Shown: positions 34,246 to 43,123 of the stretch, piece by piece
How positions within the stretch are numbered: the first letter of the stretch is position 1
How the letters are laid out: each line of letters begins with the position of its first letter
DNA from: CAVSJA01 sp963728145
GTDB lineage: Bacteria > Bacteroidota > Bacteroidia > Chitinophagales > Chitinophagaceae
Assembly: GCA_963728145.1 (NCBI GenBank)
Contig: CAVSJA010000003.1
Coordinates: forward strand, 62,001 to 126,000
DNA: 64,000 nucleotides
Direction: 5' to 3'
Program-made: the position numbers and the translations under genes
Notes under the pieces: generated by a model
Seen by the model: only the letters and a program-made list of their open reading frames with translations
The model's database searches: none
What the model was told of the DNA's origin: nothing

Positions 34246-35340
34246 ATGACCCAGGAAAAGGTGCTGGAGGCGCTTAAAAATGTTCAGGAACCGGATCTAA
34301 AAAAAGACCTGGTTACTCTGAATATGATCAAGGATATCATAATTGAAGGGAATACGGTTTCCTTTACGGTTGTATTGACTACTCCTGCCTGCCCTCTGAA
34401 GGATTTGATAAAAAATGAATGTGTCAAAGCTGTAAAGCAACACGTGAATAAAGATGCTATCGTAAATGTAAATTTCATTTCGAATACCAGTTCAAACCGA
34501 CAGGATCCGGGATCCGTTTTGCCAAAAGTGAGAAATATCATCGCCGTTGTGAGTGGAAAAGGTGGAGTAGGAAAATCCACAGTGGCGGCAAATCTGGCCC
34601 TTGCTCTTGCCCAGAGTGGAGCAAAAGTAGGATTGATGGATGCGGATATTTATGGACCCAGCGTACCGATAATGTTCGGAGTAAGAGGTGAACGTCCAAT
34701 GATGATGGATGTTGGTGGAGATAAGGGAATGATAGTTCCGATCGAACGTTTCGGCATCAAATTAATGAGCATTGGATTATTGGTCGATGAAAAGAGCGCG
34801 GTGATCTGGAGGGGTCCAATGGCGAGCAGTGCAATCCGGCAATTTGTTACCGAGGTTTATTGGGGTGAGCTCGATTATCTTGTTATAGACATGCCTCCTG
34901 GCACTGGAGATATACACCTTACACTAGTACAAACAGTTCCGGTTACAGGAGCAATCGTTGTAAGCACTCCACAGGATGTTGCCTTAGCAGATGCGAAAAA
35001 AGCAATCGGTATGTTTGGCCAGGCTCAGATCAAGGTCCCTATCATTGGGTTGGTAGAGAACATGAGTTATTTTACTCCAAAAGAATTACCGAATAACAAG
35101 TACTATATTTTCGGAAAAGAAGGCGCAAAGAAACTTGCTGAGGAATATGAAATTCCATTTCTCGGACAAATACCATTGGTGCAGGGTATTCGCGAAGGTG
35201 GCGACCAGGGTGTGCCCGCGATGGTAAGTGATGATGAAATAAGTAAGAAAGCCTTCAGCGAATTTGCTTCAAATGCAGTTCGGAGCATAGCTATGTTGAA
35301 TGCGCATATGAAAACGGAAGTTGTTGCGGAAGTTATCTAG
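34246..35340 (+). CDS. mrp: Mrp/NBP35-type P-loop ATPase (Fe-S carrier)
   Basis: 364 residues, cytoplasmic. An N-terminal MIP18/DUF59 domain (about 1-85, with TTPACPLKD) is followed by a deviant Walker A SGKGGVGKSTVAANLA (about 103-118), DADIYGPSVP (about 132-141) and DMPPGTGD (about 220-227). The family carries Fe-S clusters to apoproteins. The C-terminal CxxC seen in many Mrp/ApbC proteins is missing; the position reads ENMSYFTPKELPNNKYYIFG instead. Monocistronic; followed by a large inverted repeat. Confidence 0.92.
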   Translation: MTQEKVLEALKNVQEPDLKKDLVTLNMIKDIIIEGNTVSFTVVLTTPACPLKDLIKNECVKAVKQHVNKDAIVNVNFISNTSSNRQDPGSVLPKVRNIIAVVSGKGGVGKSTVAANLALALAQSGAKVGLMDADIYGPSVPIMFGVRGERPMMMDVGGDKGMIVPIERFGIKLMSIGLLVDEKSAVIWRGPMASSAIRQFVTEVYWGELDYLVIDMPPGTGDIHLTLVQTVPVTGAIVVSTPQDVALADAKKAIGMFGQAQIKVPIIGLVENMSYFTPKELPNNKYYIFGKEGAKKLAEEYEIPFLGQIPLVQGIREGGDQGVPAMVSDDEISKKAFSEFASNAVRSIAMLNAHMKTEVVAEVI

Positions 35341-35697
35341 AACAGAAGAACAAGGAACAAGCCCGCCCGGATGACCGGTCGGACGGGGAATGATCAATTT
35401 CCATCGGATGGGTTGTCTACTAAAGAGTGCCTGAGTTTTCGTAGCCCCTAAATTTCTATTCAACAGAAGAACAGATGAACAAGGAATGATCAATTTCGAT
35501 CGGAGGGTTGTAATCAGATGAAGACAAAACGAGTTCTAAAAATATTGGAGAAACGTCCGATGGGAATTGATCATTCCTTGTTCATCTGTTCTTCTGTTGA
35601 ATAGAAAATTCGAGACGACGGAAACTATGGAGCTTTTATCTTTCAGTAGACAACCCATCCGATGGAAATTGATCATTCCTTGTTCTTCTGTTCTAAA
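35341..35697. repeat. Nested inverted repeat of about 355 bases
   Basis: The outer arms (35341-35430 and about 35640-35697) contain GAACAGAAGAACAAGGAA and its complement TTCCTTGTTCTTCTGTTC, with GATCAATTTCCATCGGATGGGTTGTCTACT and its complement next to them. Inner arms (35458-35510 and about 35555-35610) repeat TTCAACAGAAGAACAGATGAACAAGGAATGATCAATT in the same way. It fills the convergent gap between mrp and the next gene (35693). No coding frame. A very long cruciform or RNA hairpin is predicted. Confidence 0.85.
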
Positions 35698-36631
35698 TCC
35701 TCTTAGTCAAATGAAACCCAACATTCCACTGATTGTTCATCCCAGGATAGCTATATAATGAAATCGTATTCTTCCTTTCCTTCTTTTTATTCATCAATAA
35801 ATTGACCGTGCTGCTAACCAGGCAGGTTGTGCCCATTGCAATATTTGCATAGGAAAGGTTTCTTTGTTCCTTGTAAGAAATTGTTTCGGTTCCATTGATA
35901 TACTCGATTTCTTCATCCTTCCTGATGCTTACCGCGCCCATGACAATTCCGATTGTTCCCGTTACCAGGCCGGCATATCCAACCCCCTTGCTCTTGTTTC
36001 CACTTAGGGTGAGAATTGAAAGTGCAACATTTGCTCCTCCAACCACTGCTGAACTCACAGCGTATCCTGTTGTTACTCCGCCGGACGCATAGTCATAACC
36101 GGGAGGAGGTCCATATGAAGGCTGGATCATTGCGCATTCTTCCAGAGTCAGTCCATTTTCGTCTGCCCAATCGGATAAAACTTTTTCATTCATGTCGAGT
36201 AGAAAATCGTATTGATGCTTGCTGTTGATCTCTTCAGCTACTTCAATGCCGGCTGTTTCTGCTACCAGGAATCCTACCGCACAAATATTTCCATCACGAT
36301 CAATGAAGCAAGGCCTTCTTTCAGCAGGATAATCCATGTTGGAAGGAAAATTTCCAGCCTCTGCATATTGTTTTAAAAGATCAAGCGTTACAGACCTTTT
36401 CTTTTGTTGATCGGGAGTCAAATTCTTAGTTTCCCTCGCTCTTAAAAGAGATTCAACATAGGAAAGATGCGTTTGAATCCTGGACTTCTCATCTGTCGAT
36501 TGATCCGGGGCATAACCGAATTTCTCGATATAGCTCTCATCACCGATAATATTGTTGATGGTCCTTGTTCCCAACTGCGCATATCCGGCAGCGAATATGA
36601 CGAGGGATATAAGAGTTAATAGAAACTTCAT
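35693..36631 (-). CDS. Exported protein with uncharacterised Cys-containing domain
   Basis: 312 residues, signal peptide about 1-18 (AAGYAQ). Residues about 45-175 form a module I have seen in other uncharacterised bacterial proteins: HLSYVESLLR, RRPCFIDRDGNICAVGFLVAE with two cysteines (near 108 and 117), DMNEKVLSDWADENGLTLEECAMIQPSYG. The rest has two or three glycine-rich hydrophobic helices (about 185-275). No enzyme motif. It may be an envelope protein whose two cysteines form a disulfide. It converges on mrp. Confidence 0.6.
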   Translation of the reverse strand: MKFLLTLISLVIFAAGYAQLGTRTINNIIGDESYIEKFGYAPDQSTDEKSRIQTHLSYVESLLRARETKNLTPDQQKKRSVTLDLLKQYAEAGNFPSNMDYPAERRPCFIDRDGNICAVGFLVAETAGIEVAEEINSKHQYDFLLDMNEKVLSDWADENGLTLEECAMIQPSYGPPPGYDYASGGVTTGYAVSSAVVGGANVALSILTLSGNKSKGVGYAGLVTGTIGIVMGAVSIRKDEEIEYINGTETISYKEQRNLSYANIAMGTTCLVSSTVNLLMNKKKERKNTISLYSYPGMNNQWNVGFHLTKRI

Positions 36632-36678
36632 ATTGCATTTTTCTTGTTGACAACTGTCTCAATCGAAACGTTGCATGT

Positions 36679-36806
36679 CGTTTGGCGTTTGGCGTTTGGA
36701 GTTTGGCGTTGTTCAAGTGTAGCGTACTCACATATTACCGACAGGTTAATCGGCAAAATCGCATGCGGGGACCCAACGCCAAACACCAAACCCCAAACGC
36801 CAAACG
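36679..36806. repeat. Inverted GTTTGGC heptad element, copy C
   Basis: Left arm GTTTGGC/GTTTGGA x4 (36680-36710). The spacer shares AAGTGTAGC, CGGCAAAA, CGC and GACCCAACGCC with copy B. The right arm is five complement units (36775-36806). It sits in the divergent gap between the protein at 36631 and the PaiB-like gene. Confidence 0.9.
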
Positions 36807-36879
36807 ACCGTAAGCTAACTATATGCAACCGAATGCTCAAGATAGATGTTGGTTTGTACTTATTCAATACCTTCGCGGC

Positions 36880-37524
36880 ATGTATAACCTTCCGTATTTC
36901 AAAGAAAACAATGTGGATGTGGTGAAGGAATTCATACGCAAGCATCCTTTTGCTTTCTTGTGTGGAGTCGACAAGGATAAGAAGCCCGTTGCGACCCAGA
37001 TCCCTGTATTCATCGATGAAAGGGATGGGCAGCTCTATTTGTCCGGGCATATGATGCGCAAAACGGATCATCACCTTGCCTTTGAACAAAACTCATCAGT
37101 CCTCGCAGTTTTTACCAGTGCGCATACTTATGTGAGTGCAAGTTGGTATTCTGATCCACAGCAGGGATCAACCTGGAACTATATGAGCGTGCATGCAAAA
37201 GGAAAGCTGCGTTTCCTGAATGAACAGGAACTAAAGGATATACTACGTCGTACTACGAATCATTTTGAGAACAATCCGCACTCAGCTGCGAACTTTGAAA
37301 ACCTGCCGCAAGAGTATGTTGATCGAATGGCAAAGGCAATTATTGCTTTTGAAATTGAAGTGCAGGAAATGGATAATGTTTTCAAATTAAGTCAGAATAG
37401 AGATGAAAAAAGCTTTGACAATATCAAAGAAAAACTGGAAGGACAGAATGAAGCAGGAAAATTCATTTCCGTTGAAATGGAGAAGAGAAGAGGGGAGTTA
37501 TTTGGAGGGAATGAAGAAAATTGA
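36880..37524 (+). CDS. FMN-binding PaiB-type negative regulator
   Basis: 214 residues, cytoplasmic. Whole length is the PaiB/FMN_bind_2 fold: MYNLPYFKENNVDVVKEFIRKHPFAFLCGVDKDKKPVATQIPVFIDE (1-47), LSGHMMRKTDHH (about 54-65), VFTSAHTYVSASWY (about 77-90) and VPTWNY-like STWNYMSVHAKGKL. In Bacillus PaiB is a repressor of protease and sporulation genes, but the family binds FMN or haem and may be enzymatic. The ATG at 36880 starts at the conserved MYN; the longer frame to 36823 adds 19 unlikely residues. Confidence 0.88.
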   Translation: MYNLPYFKENNVDVVKEFIRKHPFAFLCGVDKDKKPVATQIPVFIDERDGQLYLSGHMMRKTDHHLAFEQNSSVLAVFTSAHTYVSASWYSDPQQGSTWNYMSVHAKGKLRFLNEQELKDILRRTTNHFENNPHSAANFENLPQEYVDRMAKAIIAFEIEVQEMDNVFKLSQNRDEKSFDNIKEKLEGQNEAGKFISVEMEKRRGELFGGNEEN

Positions 37525-37592
37525 TTCTGTACTAGTTTACTTATCAACCTATAATTGCAAGCCTATGAACCCGGGAGAACAAACCTTGTACT

Positions 37593-38498
37593 ATGCGACG
37601 ATTCAAAGACGGAACAGAATTACTACTCGTGGTGGCTTTCATTGTAGCCTGTCATGCTTCAAAAAAAATGGAACAACCTAAGCTACCTGCATTTGATAAG
37701 GAAGGTCACCGGGGCTGCCGCGGATTAATGCCTGAGAATACAATTCCTGCGATGTTGAAAGCAATAGATCTAGGCGTAACAACACTCGAAATGGATGCGG
37801 TGATCACAAAGGATAAGCAGGTGATCCTTTCCCACGAACCTTTCTTTAATCATGAAATAAGCACGAAGCCCGACGGAAGCGTTGTAGATGAAAAGGAAGA
37901 ACGGAATCTCAATATTTATAAAATGGATTTTTCCGAAACGCAGCAATACGATGTCGGAAAAAAGTCTCATCCGCGCTTTCCAAACCAAGAAAGACTTCCT
38001 GCAAAAAAACCATTGCTTTCCGCGTTGATAGATGATGTTGAAGCCTACCTTAAATTGAAAGCTGCACAACCTGTATTCTATAATATCGAGACCAAATGTC
38101 TACCCGCTACTGATGGGGTATTTCATCCGGCTCCTGCTGAATTTGTAGACTTGCTGATGAGCGTAATCAATTCAAAAAATTTACAGGGGAAGGTCATCAT
38201 TCAATCATTCGATTATCGAACGCTTAAATATCTCCATAATAAATATCCTTCCGTAAAAACAGCGGCGCTGGTTGAAGATTCTGATAAGAAACCTTTTACA
38301 GAGCAATTGAAGGAATTGGGTTTTACTCCTACAATTTACAGCCCGCATTATTCATTAGTAACCGATGAGCTCGTCAGGCAATGCCGTGATAAGAAAGTAA
38401 AACTCATTCCATGGACTGTGAATGACAAGGCTACAATTGATAGATTGAAAAAGATGGGTGTGGATGGGATTATTAGTGATTATCCCGATTTATTTTAG
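37593..38498 (+). CDS. Glycerophosphodiester phosphodiesterase, lipoprotein
   Basis: 301 residues. Hydrolyses glycerophosphodiesters to glycerol-3-phosphate and an alcohol. Hydrophobic start with possible lipobox (VVAFIVAC, Cys about 20). GDPD core: GHRGCRGLMPENTIPA (about 38-53), TTLEMDAVITKDKQVILSHEP (about 64-84), then IIQSFDYRTLKYL and LIPWTVNDKATIDRLKKMGVDGIISDYPDL. The active-site His, Glu and Asp are all present. Ends directly before a perfect hairpin shared with the converging ACMSD gene. Confidence 0.9.
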   Translation: MRRFKDGTELLLVVAFIVACHASKKMEQPKLPAFDKEGHRGCRGLMPENTIPAMLKAIDLGVTTLEMDAVITKDKQVILSHEPFFNHEISTKPDGSVVDEKEERNLNIYKMDFSETQQYDVGKKSHPRFPNQERLPAKKPLLSALIDDVEAYLKLKAAQPVFYNIETKCLPATDGVFHPAPAEFVDLLMSVINSKNLQGKVIIQSFDYRTLKYLHNKYPSVKTAALVEDSDKKPFTEQLKELGFTPTIYSPHYSLVTDELVRQCRDKKVKLIPWTVNDKATIDRLKKMGVDGIISDYPDLF

Positions 38499-38499
38499 G

Positions 38500-38527
38500 G
38501 GTTTTCAACCCTTCCAGGGTTGAAAAC
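38500..38527. terminator. Bidirectional hairpin between GDPD and ACMSD genes
   Basis: GGTTTTCAACCCT TCC AGGGTTGAAAACC is a 13-base perfect inverted repeat with a 3-base loop. It lies one base after the GDPD stop and about six bases before the ACMSD stop on the other strand. It is the same word as the repeat at 6963-7074. Confidence 0.75.
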
Positions 38528-38533
38528 CTTTAG

Positions 38534-39520
38534 TTACTTACCTAACCATTTAAGCGCATTTTTAGAAAGTAATCTTTCCTCTGTTCCATTATCGAGCTCT
38601 AAATCTTGAATCAATTTTCCTGGACTAGCTTCACCCAGGGGAAACGGATAATCGCTGCCAACACAAATTTTGTTTTCACCAAAAAGATCAAGCAGGTAAT
38701 TAAATGCAGCCTTATCATGTACCAGGCTATCTACCCAAAACTTTCTTATATAATTCCGTGGATTAACTGTGTTATCAACTGCAACAAGATCGGGCCGCAC
38801 TTCAAATCCATGTTCAATTCGCCCAATTGTAAATGGGAATGATCCGCCGCCGTGCGCAAACGCAACTCGGAGCTTTGGGAATTTTTCAAATATACCAGCG
38901 AAGATCATGGAGCATATGGCTCTTGAAGTTTCAGCAGGCATTCCGACCAGCCAGGGTAGCCAATATTCACTCATTTCATCTTCACCCATCATGTCCCAGG
39001 GATGAATGAATAAAGCACAGTTTAATGATTCGGCTGCTTGGAAAAATGGCAAGAGGGATTTATCGGAAAGATTCATTCCATTCACGTTAGTTCCTATTTC
39101 AATGCCAGGCATTTTCAATTCATTCACGCAACGTTCCATTTCTTTAATTGCAAGTTCTGGCTCCTGCATTGGGACAGTGCCAAGTCCAATGAATCGTTCT
39201 TCATTCTTCGAAACTGTTTCGGCAATATGATCATTGAAAAACCGAGAGGTTTCCAGGGAATCCTTTGGTTTGGCCCAATAGTTAAATAAAACCGGGATGG
39301 TAGATAAAACCTGAATGGAAACGTTTGTTTCATTCATTTCCTTTATGCGCAGATCTTCCTTGTAACAATTTTCTTCTACAATTCTGAAAACCTTATCTCC
39401 CTTCATCATGCATGCCTGGCAATTGCGGTGTTCGAGATGAATGAATTCGCCATAGCCAAACTTCTGCGTCCAGTTCGGCATTTTCTCCGGCATGATGTGT
39501 GTGTGGATATCAATCTTCAT
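38534..39520 (-). CDS. 2-amino-3-carboxymuconate-6-semialdehyde decarboxylase (ACMSD)
   Basis: 328 residues. Decarboxylates ACMS, the product of HAO, to 2-aminomuconate semialdehyde, diverting tryptophan carbon away from quinolinate/NAD and into energy metabolism. Amidohydrolase fold with HTH metal motif (His6, His8), a metal His in FAHGGGSFPF (about 222) and the Asp in GSDYPFPLG (about 290). NCQACMMKG and NPRNYIRKFWVDSLVHD are family-typical. It is co-directional with HAO, separated by a palindromic repeat (39534-39655). Confidence 0.92.
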   Translation of the reverse strand: MKIDIHTHIMPEKMPNWTQKFGYGEFIHLEHRNCQACMMKGDKVFRIVEENCYKEDLRIKEMNETNVSIQVLSTIPVLFNYWAKPKDSLETSRFFNDHIAETVSKNEERFIGLGTVPMQEPELAIKEMERCVNELKMPGIEIGTNVNGMNLSDKSLLPFFQAAESLNCALFIHPWDMMGEDEMSEYWLPWLVGMPAETSRAICSMIFAGIFEKFPKLRVAFAHGGGSFPFTIGRIEHGFEVRPDLVAVDNTVNPRNYIRKFWVDSLVHDKAAFNYLLDLFGENKICVGSDYPFPLGEASPGKLIQDLELDNGTEERLLSKNALKWLGK

Positions 39521-39533
39521 TGAACATCTTGTT

Positions 39534-39655
39534 CTCCTTTGTGTTCTCCGCGCTTCTTTGCGGCCTCTGCGTCCTAAAACCTCATGCAGGTCGGTACTCA
39601 GTATTTACATAGTGACTCTAGTGCAGGCTTTTTAGGACGCAGAGGCCGCGGAGGA
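39534..39655. repeat. CTCTGCGTCC-type long palindrome, copy 1
   Basis: Left arm CTCCGCGCTTCTTTGCGGCCTCTGCGTCCTAAAA and right arm TTTTAGGACGCAGAGGCCGCGGAGGA, with an inner GCAGGTCGGTACT / AGTGACTCTAGTGCAGG pair. It lies between HAO and ACMSD, so it sits inside that transcript. Copy 2 is at 44423. Confidence 0.88.
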
Positions 39656-39670
39656 TTTTTTATAAGAATT

Positions 39671-40201
39671 TTATTTTTTGATAGGAGGTTCCATTACTGT
39701 ACCGCATTTCTTACAAGTTCTCAAATCAATTGAGGAATAAAATCTTTCCATTATCGGCGGTAACTGCTTAACGATATCACTTACAAAAACAGATTCCTCA
39801 TAGAGTTTATTCCCGCATTTTTCGCAAAACCATAGGAACGCATCTTTTTCTTCTTCCTCATCTTCTCTCACTTTTTCGATAACCAATCCAACCGTATTTG
39901 CCGGACGTTGGGGTGAATGCGGCGTTATTGGCGGAAGCAGGAACATATCTCCTTCATTGATGGGAATACTTTTCGGTACACCTTCGTCAATTATTTTCAG
40001 AACGATATTGCCTTCTATCTGATAGTAGAGTTCTTCGCTTTCATTATAATGATAGTCTTTGCGGGCATTTGGTCCGCCCACTACCATTACGATAAAGTTT
40101 TCTGCATCCTTATAAACACATTGATTGCCTACCGGTGGTTTGAGCAGGTCGCGATGTTCGTCGATCCATTTTTTCAGGTTGAAAGGTGCAGTTACTGCCA
40201 T
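39671..40201 (-). CDS. 3-hydroxyanthranilate 3,4-dioxygenase
   Basis: 176 residues, cytoplasmic cupin that opens the ring of 3-hydroxyanthranilate to ACMS. The iron ligands match the bacterial enzyme: His51 (DYHYN), Glu57 (ESEE), His95 (ITPHSP). A second, rubredoxin-like metal site is present in the C-terminus: Cys126/Cys129 and Cys163/Cys166. Length is the usual bacterial one. It is the first gene of the leftward half of a divergent kynurenine cluster and is intact. Confidence 0.95.
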   Translation of the reverse strand: MAVTAPFNLKKWIDEHRDLLKPPVGNQCVYKDAENFIVMVVGGPNARKDYHYNESEELYYQIEGNIVLKIIDEGVPKSIPINEGDMFLLPPITPHSPQRPANTVGLVIEKVREDEEEEKDAFLWFCEKCGNKLYEESVFVSDIVKQLPPIMERFYSSIDLRTCKKCGTVMEPPIKK

Positions 40202-40295
40202 ATTGAATTTACGCTTTACAATTTACGTCCCCATGCAAATGGGAATCTCATTAATGATATTCGGCTGATTTCAACGAAATTTACAACAATTTACT

Positions 40296-40303
40296 TAGGT
40301 TTG
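40296..40303 (+). promoter_or_regulatory. -7 box (TAGGTTTG) for the rightward kynurenine genes
   Basis: TAGGTTTG matches TAnnTTTG and ends five bases before the ATG at 40309, suggesting a leaderless SDR message. Upstream TTTAC repeats are AT-rich; no firm -33. Confidence 0.45.
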
Positions 40304-40308
40304 ACTTT

Positions 40309-41092
40309 ATGAATTTATCACTGGAAGGAAAATATGCAGTTGTGTGCGGAAGTACGCAGGGTATTGGATTAGCTTCGGCAGAAGAACTGGCATTACTGGG
40401 TGCAAATTGTACCCTGATCGCCCGTAATGAGGAAGCGTTAAAATCTGCAATTCATAGTCTGGATATTGCATTGCGGCAGCAGCATCAATACCTGGTTGCT
40501 GATTTTAGTAAACCTGAACAGGTAAAAGCTGCCATCGAAGCTCACTTGCGCGACAATCAAGTTCATATCCTCGTCAACAATACAGGTGGACCGCCTCCTG
40601 GTCCGGTTACCGAAGCAACTGAAGAACAATTCCTGGCTACATTCAATCAGCATCTCATTTGCAATCATATTTTGACAAAGGCAGTTATCCCTTCAATGAA
40701 AAAAGAAGGATATGGAAGGATTATCAATATCATTTCCACTTCCGTAAAGATCCCTTTAAAAATCTTGGCGTATCCAATACAATCCGCGGTGCTGTTGCTT
40801 CGTGGGCAAAAACTATGGCGAATGAATTGGGCCAATTTAATATCACAGTGAATAATGTATTACCGGGCTTTACCAAAACCGCACGCCTGGTCACATTCGT
40901 CAATTCATTGGCCACAAGAAAAAATCAGGAAGATGCGATTGTAGAAAAAGATATGGCGGAAGAAGTGCCGATGAAACGATTTGCTGATTCATCGGAGATT
41001 GCAGCATTAGCTGCTTTTCTGGCATCGCCGGCTGCTTCTTATGTAAATGGACTAGTATTCCGGTGGATGGGGGACGTACCGGCAGCATTTAA
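40309..41092 (+). pseudogene. SDR-family oxidoreductase in kynurenine cluster, two frameshifts
   Basis: Short-chain dehydrogenase of about 261 residues when two one-base deletions are restored. NAD-binding motif CGSTQGIGLASAEELALLGA (about 12-31), NNTGGPPPG, then IISTSVKIPLKNLGVSNTIRGAVASWAKTMANEL. The first deletion is in the A5 run at 40758-40762. The second, near 41050, hides the ending NGTSIPVDGGRTGSI. The catalytic Tyr of the YxxxK motif is replaced (LGVSNTIRG). Proteins of this type recur in Bacteroidota kynurenine clusters, but its step is not known to me. The stop codon is the first array unit downstream. Confidence 0.85.
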
Positions 41093-41186
41093 TTATTGAT
41101 TATTAATTATTGATTATTGCTGTCGCTGATTGACAGGTAACTAATAATGATGATCCAATAATCAATAATTAATAATCAATAATTAG
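41093..41186. repeat. Inverted ATTGATT heptad element
   Basis: Left arm ATTGATT/ATTAATT x4 (41094-41119), a 38-base spacer, right arm AATAATC/AATAATT x4 (41156-41186). It fills the gap between the SDR and ALDH genes and overlaps the SDR reading frame as currently written. Confidence 0.88.
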
Positions 41187-41189
41187 AAT

Positions 41190-42647
41190 TTGGATCTAAC
41201 ACTACCATATCATCTCGAAAATTTCATTGGTGGGAATCTCATCGCCCCCTTAAGCGGCAAATTCATCGATAATATCAATCCCGCAACTGGCGAGGTTTAC
41301 GGACAAATTCCAGATTCGAATGAAAAAGATGTGGAAGCCGCCGTTCATGCGGCTAAACAGGCTTTTCCAAAATGGAGCACAAGTTCAGTTGAAGAAAGAT
41401 TTCAAATCCTAAATCGCATTGCAAATCTTATTGATGAAAATCTTGATGAACTTGCGTTGGCAGAAACTAATGATAATGGAAAACCGCTTTGGTTAAGTAA
41501 GAAAGTTGATATTCCACGTGCTTCTGCCAATTTCCGGTTTTTTGCAACGGGCATCATGCATTTCGCTACAGAGAGCCACAATATGGAAGATAAGGCTATC
41601 AATTATACACTTCGTCAGCCGATTGGTATTGTTGGCTGTATTTCTCCCTGGAATCTTCCACTTTATTTATTTACCTGGAAAATTGCTCCGGCAATAGCAG
41701 CCGGTAATTGTGTGATTGCAAAACCATCAGAAGTAACTCCCGTTACGGCATTTTTGCTTTCGAAAATTTGTAAAGAAGCGGGATTGCCCTCTGGCGTATT
41801 GAACATTATTCACGGTAAAGGTGATACAACAGGTGAAGCCATCATCAAGCATCCCGAAATAAAAGCAATTTCATTTACCGGTACAACAAGAGCGGGAGCG
41901 AGAATTGCTTCCCTGGCCGCGCCAGTTTTCAAAAAATTGTCTCTTGAATTAGGAGGGAAAAATCCCAATATCATTTTTGCGGATGCAGATTGGGACAAGA
42001 TGATGAAAACAACCATTCAATCTTCATTCAGCAACCAGGGAGAAATTTGCTTGTGCGGGTCACGAATATTGATTGAAGAAAAGATCTATGAAAAATTCAA
42101 AACAGAATTTGTTGAAATCACAAAGGAATTGAAAGTAGGAGATCCGCTGGATGACAATTCGAAACAGGGAGCGATCGTGAGCAAAGTTCATTTCGATAAG
42201 ATCATGCGTTGTATCGATACGGCGAAGAAAGAAGGAGGAACTTTACTGACGGTGGAAATACAGTAAAACTAAATGGAAGATGTGCAAATGGTTATTTTAT
42301 TGAACCAACCATCATTGAAGGATTGGGTCCAAATTGTCAAACCAACCAGGAAGAAATTTTTGGACCAGTTGTTACGCTTCAATCCTTCAAAACAGAAGAA
42401 GAAGCTTTGCAGTTTGCCAATGCAACGGAATACGGATTAGCCGCGACGATCTGGACACAGGATATTTCACGAGCAAATCGTGTTGCAGCAAAAGTTGAAA
42501 GTGGTATTATCTGGGTGAATTGCTGGTTGCTTCGCGATCTTCGTACTCCATTTGGTGGAATGAAGAACAGTGGAGTCGGTAAGGAAGGAGGATGGGAAGC
42601 ATTGACGATTTTTTACGGAAGCGAAAAATGTTTGTGTTCAATTATAA
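41190..42647 (+). pseudogene. 2-aminomuconic/2-hydroxymuconic semialdehyde dehydrogenase, two frameshifts
   Basis: Aldehyde dehydrogenase of about 485 residues; oxidises 2-aminomuconate semialdehyde to 2-aminomuconate. It has PWNLPLY, SFTGTT, the Glu of LELGGKNPN and the catalytic Cys in NQGEICLCGSR (about 281). One base is missing near 42250 (LLT then GGNTVKL continues in the next frame). One extra base, or two missing, lies near 42606-42614, after which the original frame resumes and gives the normal end FFTEAKNVCVQL-stop at 42647. The two indels compensate, so the total length is right. TTG start at 41190. Confidence 0.87.
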
Positions 42648-42662
42648 AACCTGAACGTAAAA

Positions 42663-43080
42663 TTGACAGAAGCGACTTATACTGAAAATGCATCAACGCC
42701 CTTGGACGCTTATCCTCACGCGCAGGAACGTGTGGAAATTTGTTATTTCTTTCAGGCATTGGTCCAAGAAATCCAAAAGACAATTCAATTCCGGGTCTTG
42801 AGCAGGACGACAACGGAAATATTATCAAATATGATTTTGAAGCCGAATGCATTCGGTATTTGCCAACGTAAAAGCAGTGCTGATTGCAGCAGGCAGCAGT
42901 TGGGATAAGATCGTTGACGTAACTGTTTTTCTTACCAATATGAAAAAGGATTTTCCTTTTTACAATAAGATTTACAACGAATATTTCAATAATGTTCAGG
43001 CCTGTCGCACAACTGTAGAAGTGAAAAGTCTCCCGACACCAATTTCAATTGAATTGAAAGTAATCGCAACCATAGAATAG
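42663..43080 (+). pseudogene. 2-aminomuconate deaminase (RidA/YjgF family), three frameshifts
   Basis: About 138 residues when repaired; deaminates 2-aminomuconate to 4-oxalocrotonate. Evident blocks: ASTPLDAYPHARNVGNLLFLSGIGPRNPKDNSIPG, then EQDDNGNIIKYDFEAECHSVFANVKAVL and TVEVKSLPTPISIELKVIATIE. One extra base near 42723, one near 42732 and one missing near 42850 break it, with net +1 consistent with the final frame. The fold is the trimeric RidA type. TTG start assumed. It lies between ALDH and KynU. Confidence 0.83.
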
Positions 43081-43123
43081 CATTTAATTGGAGGCAATGA
43101 TTCAAAATTAAAATCAACAAACA

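Noticed and set aside
35341..35697. Insertion sequence remnant
   Set aside because: Inverted repeats are present, but there is no transposase fragment or visible target duplication, so I keep it as a repeat only.
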